From Tiliqua scincoides (Eukaryota > Chordata > Lepidosauria > Squamata > Scincidae), in contig NC_089827.1 in NCBI RefSeq assembly GCF_035046505.1, forward strand, positions 61,074,856-61,138,855: DNA of 64,000 nucleotides, read 5' to 3'. Below the pieces are notes generated by a model. It was not told where the DNA came from. It worked only from the letters and a program-made list of their open reading frames with translations, and made no database searches. Both the position numbers and the translations under genes were made by a program. Of the stretch, positions 44,862-55,205 are shown piece by piece. Within the stretch, counting starts at the first letter, position 1. Every line of letters begins with the position of its first letter.

Positions 44862-45008
44862 CAGTGGTGTAACCAGAGGGGGTACAAATTGTTTGTCTCT
44901 ATTTTGCTCCCACCACCTGGAATGGCTCCAGAAGGAAGGGCCGCTTGCATGGCGCATTCAGGCACCTGCCAAACTTAGTGCTTTGCATCCCCTCTAGCTA
45001 CACTACTG
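44862..45008. mobile_element. Short hAT-type element with exact 8-bp target duplication
   Basis: Starts CAGTGGTGTAACCAGAGGGG and ends CCCTCTAGCTACACTACTG; flanked by GCCCCACA at 44854-44861 and 45009-45016. It is 147 bp long, probably an internally deleted relative of 38896-39337. Confidence 0.92.
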
Positions 45009-45034
45009 GCCCCACACATCTGGCCAGTCACAAT

Positions 45035-45335
45035 AGCATAAGAACATAAGAACATAAGAACAGACCCACTGGATCAGGCCATAGGCCCATCTAGTCCAGC
45101 TTCCTGTATCTCACAGCAGCCCACCAAATGCCCCAGGGAGCACACCAGATAACAAGAGACCTCATCCTGGTGGCCTCCCTTGCATCTGGCATTCTGACAT
45201 AGCCTATTTCTAAAATCAGGAGGTTGCACATACACATCATGGTTTGTACCCATAATGGATTTTTCCTCCAGAAACTTGTCCAATCCCCTTTTAAAGGCAT
45301 CCACGCCAGACACCATCACCACATCCTATGGCATA
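45035..45335 (-). mobile_element. CR1 LINE 3' fragment
   Basis: Plus strand CATAAGAACATAAGAACATA (three copies of the 8-mer tail) followed by AGTCCAGCTTCCTGTATCTC and later CTTGTCCAATCCCCTTTTAA, ending at ACACCATCACCACATCCTAT. It lies 20 bases from a small hAT-like element. Confidence 0.88.
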
Positions 45336-45990
45336 ATAGGGAGTGCACCATGCGCCCTGTCCCCTCCCTTGGCAACCATGCCCTTTGTGCAAGGAACCAG
45401 CCATGCAGACTCAACAGCCTGGGACTGGAATGGACTAGGCTGGGCGAAAGCACCCAGCACAGTGAGACTGAACACAAGCTAGCAAGGACGAGAAATGCTG
45501 TACTGGTGCCCGTTTGGTTTTGAAAACTAGAGGTCATCATGCTGTCAGTCACACCCAGAGAAGGGATGAGGCAGCAAAGCTGCAGCAAGGAGGAGATATG
45601 GGTTGAAAGGTGGTGTCACACCCAGCGCATTGAGGGCATTGCTGTTACAGAATGCGAATATGTACTTTTCCTTACTTTATGACTGGCTTTCTTTTTATAT
45701 GTCCTTCCATGCAAATTAAACTTTTTCTTTTCTGCCCCCTCCCTCCATTATTCCCCAGGGACAGGCCTTTTTGCTTCCATTTATCTCCCCAGCAATGCCC
45801 ACCACACTCTTTTCTCTGTCTGAGAACCTCTAAAGTCTAAATGCACACACAACGGAAGCAGCTAAAGAGTATAAAGGGGTGACCAAGATGTTATTATATG
45901 ACATGTAGAATTACAGATGCCTCTTACTCCTTTTTCAAGATCCTGCATTAGAGTGACATTGTGGCAAGGGGACCGGGGATGGTTTTAAAG

Positions 45991-46342
45991 TGGTGTTTCT
46001 CAACCAGTTGTACAGCTACCATCTGTGGTACCTGAGGTGGTGTCTGGTGGTACTCGCAGGACCTTTGGACCCCTGCCACCTAGCAGCAAGATCAGGAATG
46101 CAATGCTACAAACAGCAATAGGAAGCTCGGCTTGGCGGGCAGAGCTCCAAAGCATGCTTTTCCACGCTCAAAAAAGCCTTTTTGTCCACCCTGAACCTCT
46201 TACTGGTGTTTGTCACATCACGCCTCCACTCCCACCCCAGAAATAACAGGTGATGATGTCATCGCCAGTTACTTCTGGTGGTCCTTCAAATAGAAGGACC
46301 ATGTGAAGTGGTACGACAGAGGACACACCTTGAGAAACACTG
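45991..46342. mobile_element. hAT-type non-autonomous element
   Basis: Termini TGGTGTTTCTCAACC and TTGAGAAACACTG with flanks TTTTAAAG and TTCTAAAG (one change). It contains no reading frame of note. Confidence 0.8.
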
Positions 46343-46629
46343 TTCTAAAGTGTTCTTAGAAGCCTGATATGTATGAACAACAGGCCCTCAGGTCTGGGTG
46401 GACATGTCCTATAAGCTAGGAAGCCTCATTGTAGTCTCTGTCCATATGCAGAGCGTATTTGATGAGCATTCTTCATAAACAGAAACCAACGAACAACAAC
46501 ACACGATATATAATTATTTATTAAATGCTGGCCATGTGCTCAGTGTAGGATAGGAAATAAACAAATAAATATTATAATACAGTTACAAACACTTAAGCAA
46601 AAAAAAAAAACCTGAACACCCCTTTCCCA

Positions 46630-46762
46630 TAGGCTTAGGGGCTACATCCAGCCAAAGTTAAGCACTTTTGTTTCAGCAGGAGCAAAGTAAACACACCCTT
46701 AACATGCCCCATTGAAACCAATGATATATAAAAGAGCTTAATTCTGGCTGGGCCGTGCCTTG
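46630..46762. mobile_element. Small inverted-repeat element
   Basis: CATCCAGCCAAAGTTAAGCA CTTTTG on the left is mirrored by AAAAGAGCTTAATTCTGGCT GGGC on the right. About 130 bp, no coding capacity. Confidence 0.55.
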
Positions 46763-48519
46763 TTTTTCTTGGTTATATATGGATTTCTTTAAGATCTGAC
46801 CCATCTGTCTGGAGTTTCTTCACTAGCTGCAGTTTACCCTGACATGCTGACCTCTAAGGAACATTGCTAAGCCACTTAGTGGCTGCCACTGCATTCCACC
46901 CGCTACCTTGTTCCCCAGTTTTCTCTTCCTAGTCCTTATTCATTACAACCTCCAAAGCAAGAATGTTAAGAATGCACTCAAGGCCCTGTAACTTTCTGTC
47001 TCACAAAAAGCTGAAACAGGGATAGTGTCATGGATCTGTTGGTTTAGGTCCTGGCCAAGGGCCAATGGCTATCTAGAAACCTCAGACATGTTGGTAGTAG
47101 AAGTGCCCAATATGCTATCAGGGGATAGCCAGGAGGTGAATGGGTAGCTTTTCTAGGACCCCTTGCAAACAGATGCTAGGATTGGGTTTCATGTCATGTC
47201 ACAGATGATAGACATCATCTCATGTTTTCCTCTAGAAATTAGCTGTTTCGGCTACTGTCATACAATGTTCCCACACACTGAGAGCTCTCTGTGTTTTTCT
47301 GCAACTGTCTACAGATGCAATACAGAGCTGATTACGAAGCACATAGCCCAGGGGGCCTCTCCACACAATCGCTGCTGGGGAGGAGAAATGTACGTGCCCT
47401 GTCTTCTTCTTTTGTGATGGAGGGGAAATGCATGAATCAATACTAGAGTGGTCTGCAGTGCACTAAGAATGAGGACAAGAAATCAGTATGCAGGAGGCTC
47501 GCGTGTACAGACTTCTTTAGGAAGAAGTCTGAGGAAGTGCTCTGTGTATAGACTTGCCTATATTTCCTGGGATCAATATGGTGACATGTATACAGTGCAG
47601 TTTTGGAGAGAGATGGATATGCCTCAGTCCACCTACCTCTCTTCCATCTATGTTTCACACTGGCTTCTCACTTGTGCTTGCCCAGCAGCTGTTGCTGCTG
47701 AGGCCTATGAGAGCCATGCCATCTTCATGGCAGGAGTCATGGCTTAAGCCCTGAAAAAAAGAATTTGCTTTTTCAAGGTAGCTACTTAGACTCCCTGGAC
47801 TCTCACTTTAGTCAAGAGAGCGGGAAGTTGCTGAAGGATGGAATTCATTGCCACAAAGGTGTGGCAGTAGCCCCTGATGCAGATCCTTTGAAACAGGATT
47901 AACCCCTTCATAGACCTCTCAATGAATAGTGACCATTACAATGGAAAATGACACCTCCGTATCTGGACCTAGAATTCAATCACGAACATGTAACGAGACG
48001 AAGAAGATTCACTGGCAGGCCACTTACCAGCAGGAAGTTATCACTGAACTTCCTGCTCATTTCAGTGCTCCAGAATGCAAAGAGGACAAATACATAGGTA
48101 TACATAGATAGGCAACTCAGAGATGTGGCCTGGGCCAAGAATCATCCCTTAAGTCTTCGCTCCTGTTTCTTTCAGCTCGTTTCATAAATAGGATAGGACA
48201 TCTTTATCCTACTCACATATCACAAGGAAAAAATGAGTTTGTACAGAATGCTGAGGAAAAGAAGCCTCAGCAGAACTGAAAGAAGCCACAGAGGTCCACT
48301 AAATAAAGGAACTGGATGAATGAAGACGTATAAAGTGCTACATGTGCAGACAAATAAAAAGGCTTGTGGGGGGGGGGAAGAGACCATCTTCCTTCATCCA
48401 CTGTAGCACTGAGGTCTGTCCTTGTTTCAGTAAAACCAAAGCACCGATTTATACATAGTGATTTCCAGCAGCACCTCCGATGATTCTGCACTGCCGCTCT
48501 GGAGTACTTTGTGGAGGGT
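46763..48519. other. Intergenic and probable GPRC5A 3' UTR
   Basis: The right part should hold the GPRC5A 3' UTR (minus strand). No repeat or other exon recognised. Confidence 0.4.
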
Positions 48520-48612
48520 TTACTTGAGACCTTTCCCTCCAGAATACTCTTGGTATGGGCTGGGCCGAGTTTTAGGCCGTGGGATGGAGAAATCCTGTCG
48601 AGACTCAAGCGT
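48520..48612 (-). CDS. GPRC5A: GPRC5A terminal coding exon
   Basis: On the minus strand the acceptor TTTCTTTACTCCAG is followed in phase 0 by TLESRQDFSIPRPKTRPSPY, then QEYSGGKGLK and TAA at 48522-48520. It aligns with the human end QKEFSIPRAHAWPSPYKDY. Tyrosines 345 and 348 correspond to human Y347 and Y350. The 3' UTR must extend to lower coordinates. A minus-strand AATAAA at 46522-46517 is a possible end, but this is a guess. Confidence 0.92.
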   Translation of the reverse strand, partial: TLESRQDFSIPRPKTRPSPYQEYSGGKGLK

Positions 48613-51600
48613 CTGGAGTAAAGAAAAAAAAAAGGGAGAGTTGCAGGTATAACCTAATTATCCACAGATTTTTCACTTGCGGTTTTATCTCAATACACAA
48701 TGAGAAGGGCCCTTTCAATTAAAGGGAAAAAGTCATTTAACAATAGCCTCTTTAATGCGAGAGAGGGCAGCCAGCTGACAATCCATCAATCATCCTCTCT
48801 CTAGGCATTTCACTCCAGCTTCACTCCAAGGCAAGCAACCCCTCCCTTCCCCCTGAGCACATGAAAGAATGATTATCACTTTGCATTCTTTCCAGGCGCT
48901 GTGCTCTGGGTGAAGGGAGGGGTTACTGGCTCAGAGTGAAGCCTTTCTAAGCGCCTGGAGAGAGACTGATGGATGGACTGTCTGCCTAATGACTCTGTCT
49001 TACATCACAAAGGCAAGCAAGTGCTTTTTTAAACTGCCCAGCAAAGGGACATTTTTTTAAAATGGATTTGCTTTATTGCGATTTTTGCCATCCAGGTGAG
49101 TTCTGGGAATGGAAACCTCATGAATAACAAGACCCAGCCTGTATTATGGTATTTTAAAGTGCATATATCCTGAGATTCGTCCCATAAAGACCCAAACCTA
49201 GCTAATCTTATATTAGCAGCAGCTGCCTTTTTTTCCAAATGTCTAATTACACACAAGTTTTGAAGTTCCCCTTCAGGCTGTTTGACTAAAAAATGAGGCT
49301 GAATGATTACAAATCCGACTAATACTAAAAATGAAAAGTAGATATTTTACTGACCTCCAGCTGGAAGTGAGTTGTATAAGGCACATATGAATGATCCCCG
49401 TTGTCTTCAGGAACAACAAAAGAAGAGGCAAAGAAAAAAAAAGGCAGTCAGCGGGTATCTTAAGAATGACCACATATGCACAGAGGACTCAGTTTAGCTT
49501 CAGACAACAATTTTGGCACTGTAGATATCCTTGTGTAGTTTCTCTGCATTCATGTACTGAGCAGTGGTGACACTAGGGCTTACGTCAACTGGTGCAGGAG
49601 GCCAACACGCCACTCTATAATGGACTTTCTCTCATGCAGTGGGCGAGGTAACACCCCAGCAATGGACATGTTGATGCACCATTGCCTCACCCTTGCTGGT
49701 TTTTTGGCTATAACTTTTGATATAATCGAGATATTTCAATGCGGTTTGTTTCATTGAATTCTGCATGAAATTATGCATCAAATGATATGTAACATAATGG
49801 TATTATTCAAAAATACCAAGATTTAAAAAATTTTGGCCAGTAGTGGTGTCACCCTCCTCCCCCATGCGCTTCACCAGGTGTGGCCCACACCCTCGTAGCA
49901 GCACCGCTGGTAAAGAGATAGTTGTGTGGAGCATCTGGTCACGAGGCAAGATGACTGTTACACATCTGCTTAATGCCACATTTCCAGAACATCTCGAAGC
50001 CAGCACAGAGTGAGGGCGGAAAGCATTGCCCTCACTCTGAACAGGCTGCATTGTCATGATGCTGTGTAGCCCATCAAATATGACTTTATGATGATGTCAC
50101 AAATCTTTTTGCCCCATTTTGCAGGTTCCTCCTCCCAGATTGTTAAATAAGCAGATGTGTTTTGCAAGGATTTAAGTTTTTCACAAAAATTGATTTCCCA
50201 TTTTGTGCTCCACTCCAATAGCACCAGCAGTACTAGCAAAAAGAGGGACAATCACATTTCACACTAGATACCTCCAGCCGTGGAGGGAACACTGGAGTAA
50301 CTGCAAATGTGGCAGGACCTTGAAAGAAGACGCCCGTATCTCCCCCAAATAAACTACAAATGTGCTACCAACTCTTCAAACAAATGCAATATCTGGGCAG
50401 GAGGTCTGGTCTAGAGCCTCCAATTGCCTGAAGATAACATCTGAAGGTTGCCAGTTTGAGGCCACCGGCACCATGAATGGCGAGACCTTGAAGCAGCTGA
50501 CAAGCTGAGCTGAGTTATTCCACCTGCTCTTTGGAAGGAGCTGCTTGTCAGCCTGTGTGGGAGGAGGCCAGAAAGTGATAACAGACCGCAAAAGTTCCAT
50601 CTGAAATGTTGTGTGGTTCTTGAAAGATAGAACCTTTCTTTAATTGTAAAAATCCCTACGGGGATTTAAACAGCCTGCCTATGTAAACCGCCTTGAATCA
50701 AAGTCTGAGGAGAAATCTGATGACCAAGAAAGGCAGTATATAAATACCTGTAGTATTATTATTGTTCAGAGTACTTGGCCACAATCCAATCCATGTACAC
50801 CTGGGAGTAAGTCCCATTGAACTCAGTAGGACTTCTCAGTAAGTGCCTAAGACTGCACTTTTAATTCCTCCCCATCCCCACCCCATTCCTCCCACTGTAC
50901 CTGCTTACCTGCCCTGGGTGCACCACTATGACTAATTTACAACAGCAGACCTCTGTTGTAAAGCCCAGTTAGGTTTGGGCTGCAAGCTGATTAATCAGTG
51001 AGGAGGGCACAATTAATCATTGGGGACAAATTTTAATTGATAGAACTATATGCTAAGGGCATATTTTATGTCTTGAAGTTATATTTGTTCAGATTTGTTG
51101 CAATTGCAAGGAATGGAAAGTAACATATCCTTTGCTTAGAACAAGGAATAGCAGCACGTTTTAAATGATAAATTATCTTACTATTCCACCACATCAAATG
51201 CCATATCAACACTCAGGCCGTTTGTATTTAAATGTAGTGTGACTGCTGAACATATCATGTGTGTAACCTGTCATTGATTATTCCACAAAAAATTATTTAG
51301 TCTGTTGGCAATTGCCATTTTTGAAAGTAACTTGGTAATCATGCATTTTTCTTCTTGCTAGCTGGCTTTGGCTTCCATGAGACTTTGATTTAAGTTTGCG
51401 ATTGTCATCATATAGCCAATTACAACCGGCCATATACTATTGCAGGCAAATGGTAAATTTTAGAAATAAATCAAACCCATTTTTAGAAATACAAGAATGG
51501 CTTGAGCTGTTCCTTCCCTTGTTTTTAGGCCTGATAATGGGCTCCCACAACTGACATCTCTGGGCAACTGTCTTCCCACCTAGAGCAAAGAGGTATCTGA

Positions 51601-52733
51601 CTTTTCCAAAGCCACTTATTGTGTGGCCCTTTTTTGTATTCTACACACCAAGTGGGATTGTAGAAAGTTATGACATGGAAACATCTCGGGCTTCTTAATT
51701 CTGTTCAGTTCTGCACTGAAAACAACCTGATTCCTTTCTGTTTGGCCAAATCTCCCACCCACAACATCTACCAATACCACACATATGGACTGCTTTGTTT
51801 TATCATACCTTGTGCGTTGACCTCCTGTGCATAGGCTTGATTCTCCACTCCAGAAGTCTTTTTCAGGACTTTAGGTTGGCAGAAATTGTTCTCTGGAGGG
51901 TAGTCTCCAGGTCTCCGTGGCGAAGTGAGGAAACAGAGTTCAGGCACCACATACATGATCAAAAAGACCCATCCGTTCACCACCAGAGCAATGCTGATGA
52001 CAGGATCATCCCAGTCAGACCGCTTCACTGAATCTGGTTTGCCTCTCAGCAACACCGTGATCCACGCCACCCAGATGGCTATGGAGAACAAGATGGTGAC
52101 AAAGATGTGTGCGCCGTGGCGCTTCCACCTTTTATAGGACCCACAGAAAACAAACATGGAGACTACAAAGAGGAGGGCCATCAGGAAAAGCACGTAGATG
52201 AGCAGCAAAAGGAAGTCACTGCGTCTTTCTTCATCCATTTCATTCTGCTTCAGTGACCTCAGTGCCGAGATATTGATGGCTACGTACTGGATGGCTATGA
52301 TAATCTGCACAATGGTGAGGCTGATGGCAATAACCAGCAACACTAAGGCCGAGAGACGGGTTTTTCCTCTCACCAGCTTGATGAGGTCAAAGGCGTGGGC
52401 TAGGAGGCAGGCGAAGCAGAGGGCAAAGAGAACCCCGAAAAGGAAATAACGCGTGGGGGCGGTGTTCTCATTGAGCCTGATGATGAAGGCAAAAGTGAGG
52501 CCAAAGATTCCCAGAGTGCCCAGGAGAAAGAGGAACTGGACAGGGATCAGGCTTCGCTTTGTGTTGTCTTGGGTTTTACAGATTAGGAACAGGAGGACAA
52601 ATATGAGGATGATTGAGACAACAGCACCAGCTGTAGCCAAGGACTCCAGAATGATGCCCCAGTCCTTGTCGGTGTCACAGAGGAGGTAATAGTCACTGCC
52701 TATGTTGCCACAGCCACTGGGAGGCGAGGCCAT
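48520..52733 (-). CDS. GPRC5A: GPRC5A, retinoic acid-induced class C orphan receptor (whole coding region, 3 coding exons)
   Basis: Seven-pass plasma-membrane orphan receptor of the RAIG/GPRC5 group of class C GPCRs, with a short ectodomain. Coding exons run 52733-51809, 49404-49355 and 48612-48520, with phases 1 and 0; together they give 355 codons plus stop (human GPRC5A has 357). Membrane helices fall near residues 26-52, 62-85, 95-121, 127-153, 173-198, 209-229 and 243-269. The family block FLLGTLGIFGLTFAFII and the LLAHA motif in TM3 are present. The C-tail keeps GVENQAYAQE, PYTTHFQL and DFSIPRP...RPSPYQEY, which are GPRC5A signatures. Parts of the 7TM core (SDYYLLCD, GIILESLA, TAPTRYFLFGVLFALCF, WDDP) read closer to human GPRC5D. 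The C-tail and the convergent orientation relative to HEBP1 favour GPRC5A. Confidence 0.92.
48657..49110. mobile_element. Foldback DNA element in the last GPRC5A intron
   Basis: Outer ends TATCCACAGATTTTTCACTT and TTATTGCGATTTTTGCCATC are roughly inverted. Inner arms are clearer: CCATCAATCATCCTCTCTCT with GAGAGAGACTGATGGATGG, and AACCCCTCCCTTC with GAAGGGAGGGGTT. The left edge lies only some 40 bases from the terminal GPRC5A acceptor. Confidence 0.6.
49355..49404 (-). CDS. GPRC5A: GPRC5A 50-nt internal coding exon
   Basis: Too short for ordinary ORF finding; located by matching the human C-tail segment TLYAPYSTHFQLQ. On the minus strand the acceptor is TTGTTGTTCCTGAAG and the donor CTGGAG|GTCAGT. 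With the G carried over from the previous exon it reads D N G D H S Y V P Y T T H F Q L E, 17 codons. Tyrosines 315 and 318 correspond to human Y317 and Y320. Confidence 0.9.
49563..49911. mobile_element. hAT-type non-autonomous element, same family as 30025-30369
   Basis: Starts CAGTGGTGACACTAGGGCTT and ends CGTAGCAGCACCGCTG. The middle TGGCTATAACTTTTGATATA matches the 30025 copy. Flanks GTACTGAG and GTAAAGAG are a plausible decayed target duplication. It lies in the GPRC5A intron between the 7TM exon and the 50-nt exon. Confidence 0.85.
49912..51808. other. GPRC5A intron, mostly unrecognised
   Basis: Holds one diverged AGTAAGCC-type unit near 50777-50860 and a short stretch near 50690-50750 (TAAACCGCCTTGAATC...GGCAGTATATAAATA) that looks like the 3' end of an old retroelement. 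Otherwise nothing. Confidence 0.45.
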
Positions 52734-52764
52734 GGTGCCTACAGTGGACGGCTGGTCTTAAGAC
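51809..52764 (-). CDS. GPRC5A: GPRC5A exon with start codon and all seven transmembrane helices
   Basis: On the minus strand the acceptor TTGTCTTCCACAG ends at 52765, so the exon begins at 52764 with 31 nt of 5' UTR before the ATG at 52733-52731. This implies at least one upstream non-coding exon, which I could not locate. The exon encodes residues 1-308 and one base of 309. The donor is CAAG|GTATGA at 51808. Reading on past the donor would add only a short unrelated tail ending WYW, which is intronic. The ectodomain is about 25 residues, with cysteines at 8 and 19, and has no clear signal peptide. Confidence 0.93.
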
Positions 52765-53954
52765 CTGTGGAAGACAAGACAAACACAGGAATATAAGCAG
52801 GCACCAAACATATCCTAGAAAACATGGTTTGGGCCAGCAAATGAAGGCTTCAATGAACCAATTTCTTTTGGCTGTAATTTAGATAAAATTCAGATGTGGC
52901 TAATTGAGTCATTTGAATGTATAGGCATTTAGTCCAGGCTTATCTTTCTGGTTGGCCCATGCAGCTCTCTAGGGCCCCAAGTGGAGACCTATTACCCAAG
53001 ACCTGTCTTGATCACAACAGAAGCTGTTCTTGTACAAAATCTGCTTGTGAGTTCTCTAGCCTATGAACATTTTTTAATGTTTGTATCAGATCAATAGTGA
53101 TGGTCATGGCTGTGTGAATCCTGTAACTTGGCAATTATACTACGCAAGCTCAAAAATTGGTTTTAAGTCCTCCTGCAGCCTCCCACACTAGATATTGAGA
53201 GATTCATGATTGGATATTCTAACACTTGCTTTGTTAAAAGTGGCCTAATTTGGATTAGGGCTGTCATTCAGGGTCAGGTGTTTCCCCCATCCCAGGAGAA
53301 AGGGTTAGAGGGCCAATGACTCCTCCCTCTAATACTAATTCAGACACCCCCACCCAGAACTAATTCATATTCTTTAGCATGACACCCCAATCCAAATTGG
53401 GCCCTCTCACCCCTGCATTTATGGAGAACAATACATTGGGAAATCTCATCATGGATTTTCAACGCATTGTCTAGTTTGGCCCTGAAGCCAATAACTCTCA
53501 GGTTGGCTCATCAATAAGACTAATCAGCATAACTCTAGGCCACGCCACAAAATTGCCCATTGTGAAAAAGCATTGTGAAAAAGAAAATCAGTAGGGAAAG
53601 ACTTTCATGCCACACTACTTATGCATAAGTAAGGGCATTCTGCATTGCATTGGGGAAGCCCAGAACTTTCCAGATTCAAGACAACAGTGAGCCGAAATGG
53701 TCGATGTGGCTGCAGCTGGGGTGTCATTATAGCACTGCAACCATGACAAGAGAAGGTTGCCCTGCAGGCCTCCCAGCCCAGCCTCCCTCCCCTCAAAAGC
53801 GCAGCCACTGAACAAGGGTCCCCCCAGCCTCCTCCGCCCAGCCCAGCACAACCCCCCCCCATAGGGCTCCTCTTCTCCCCCCACCCCATCCTTTCCCAGG
53901 CAGGCTTCCTCCTGCACCAGGCAACTCTGGCTGACAAGTGCGAGGGCACAGTGA
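52765..53954 (-). other. GPRC5A 5' intron or upstream region
   Basis: An acceptor at 52765 shows that an upstream non-coding exon exists, but it could not be placed by eye. A C/G-rich, partly repeated stretch lies at 53770-53950. Confidence 0.4.
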
Positions 53955-54357
53955 GCCCCATTGACTCTAATGGGACTGACTTCTGAGGAGACAGGCACAG
54001 GAGGGGCTCTGAGGCTGCAGTCCTGTCCACACTTTCCTGGGAGGAAGCCCCACTGCCTCTAATGGAACTGACTTTTTAGTAGACAGCCATAGGCTTTGGC
54101 TCTGAGGCTGCCATCCTATCCACAGTAAGTTCTATTCACTATAATGGAACTTACTTCTGAGTAGACAGGCACAGGATTGGACTCTAAGGCTGCCATCCTA
54201 TCCACAGTAAGCCCCATTCACTAAAGTGGACTTCTAAGTAGACATGCATAGGATTGGGCTCTTAGGCTGAAATCCTAGGCACTTTCCTGGGAGTAAGCTC
54301 CATTGACTAGAATGAGACTTACTTCAGAGTAGACATACCTAGGATTGGGCTCTTAAT
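53955..54357. repeat. Tandem array of an ~80-bp unit (AGTAAGCCCCATTGACT type)
   Basis: Four to five successive units, each with CC(A/C)TTGACT...AATGG(A/G)AC(T)TACTTCTGAGTAGACA and a junction GGATTGG(G)CTCTNAGGCTG near 54007, 54094, 54180, 54258 and 54349. The junction CATAGGATTGGGCT equals the terminus of the AGCCCAATCC elements. Single diverged units also occur near 15950, 50777 and 54895. Confidence 0.85.
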
Positions 54358-54961
54358 CCTGGCAGAGATACATATCTGCACCTGTTTTCACATGCTAAGG
54401 GCAGGTGAAAAGGGATTCTACGTGTGTACAACGTGCTGTCCAGCCTTGCCAGAGATCCTCCTCATCCTTCCTCCACAAGCATGCCCTCCACCAGCCAGCG
54501 CTTGCAGCTCCTCTCCAGCAATGCACAGCAGCTGCTCAGGGCAGCAGAGAACATACAATTGCATGCCAAGCGCCTTCCCAAAGACAGAGTATCCTGATAC
54601 CTGAATTAAACCACATTTAATCGCTTGTTTACAAACGTAGCTGTTTCTGTGTGCACCTAAGGACCCCTCTTGTGTAAGAATTCCTTTTTTGTTCTTACTC
54701 CCATGGTTGCTTAGAGTAATTTTACTACATGGAAATCATGTAAGCCATTTTCCGGAATCCATTCACTGCTTCCTCTCCTCGAAGTAGTGCCACACTATAT
54801 ACTACATGCTACAAGTGCGCCTGTACAGTATTTTTTCCCATGTGTAGAAAAAGTAGCTAGGGGGAAGGGGATGTGGAGATTGACAGCCCAATTCTATGCA
54901 TGTCTACTCAGAAGTAAGTTCATCTTTAGGGGGGAAGCACATAAAAATATTTTATTTCTCC

Positions 54962-55030
54962 AATAAAAAATGACAAATAAATAAATAAATAAACAAATAA
55001 ATAAACAAACAAATAAATAAATAAATAAAA
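54962..55030. repeat. (AAAT/AAAC)n microsatellite
   Basis: About sixteen tetranucleotide units, mostly AAAT with several AAAC. Confidence 0.95.
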
Positions 55031-55078
55031 GATTGACAAGTTGTGAGTTCCTGCGCCTTTTTTTTCAAAAAAAAGCAC

Positions 55079-55116
55079 TGCATACATACATACATACATA
55101 CTTACATACATACATA
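55079..55116. repeat. (CATA)n microsatellite
   Basis: Nine units of CATA with one CTTA change, 50 bases from the AAAT array. Confidence 0.95.
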
Positions 55117-55152
55117 GCATGAGCATAACACACAGGCTCATTAAATGTGTTG

Positions 55153-55205
55153 AAAGTCATAACAGCATAACTAGGTCTGTCCAGAGGCCCATCTTGTCCA
55201 GAAAT
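55153..55205 (-). mobile_element. CR1 or CR1-tailed SINE 3' scrap
   Basis: AACTAGGTCTGTCCAGAGGC and CCATCTTGTCCAG resemble the complement of CR1's CTGGACTAGATGGGCC...CTTATG end. Very short. Confidence 0.35.

Noticed and set aside
16445-48519. A GPRC5D gene between HEBP1 and GPRC5A
   Set aside because: Looked for on both strands; no 7TM-like frame is present. Recorded as a finding of absence instead.
51768-51808. Tail ending WYW as the true GPRC5A C-terminus
   Set aside because: A good donor at 51808 leads in phase to two exons that match the GPRC5A tail.
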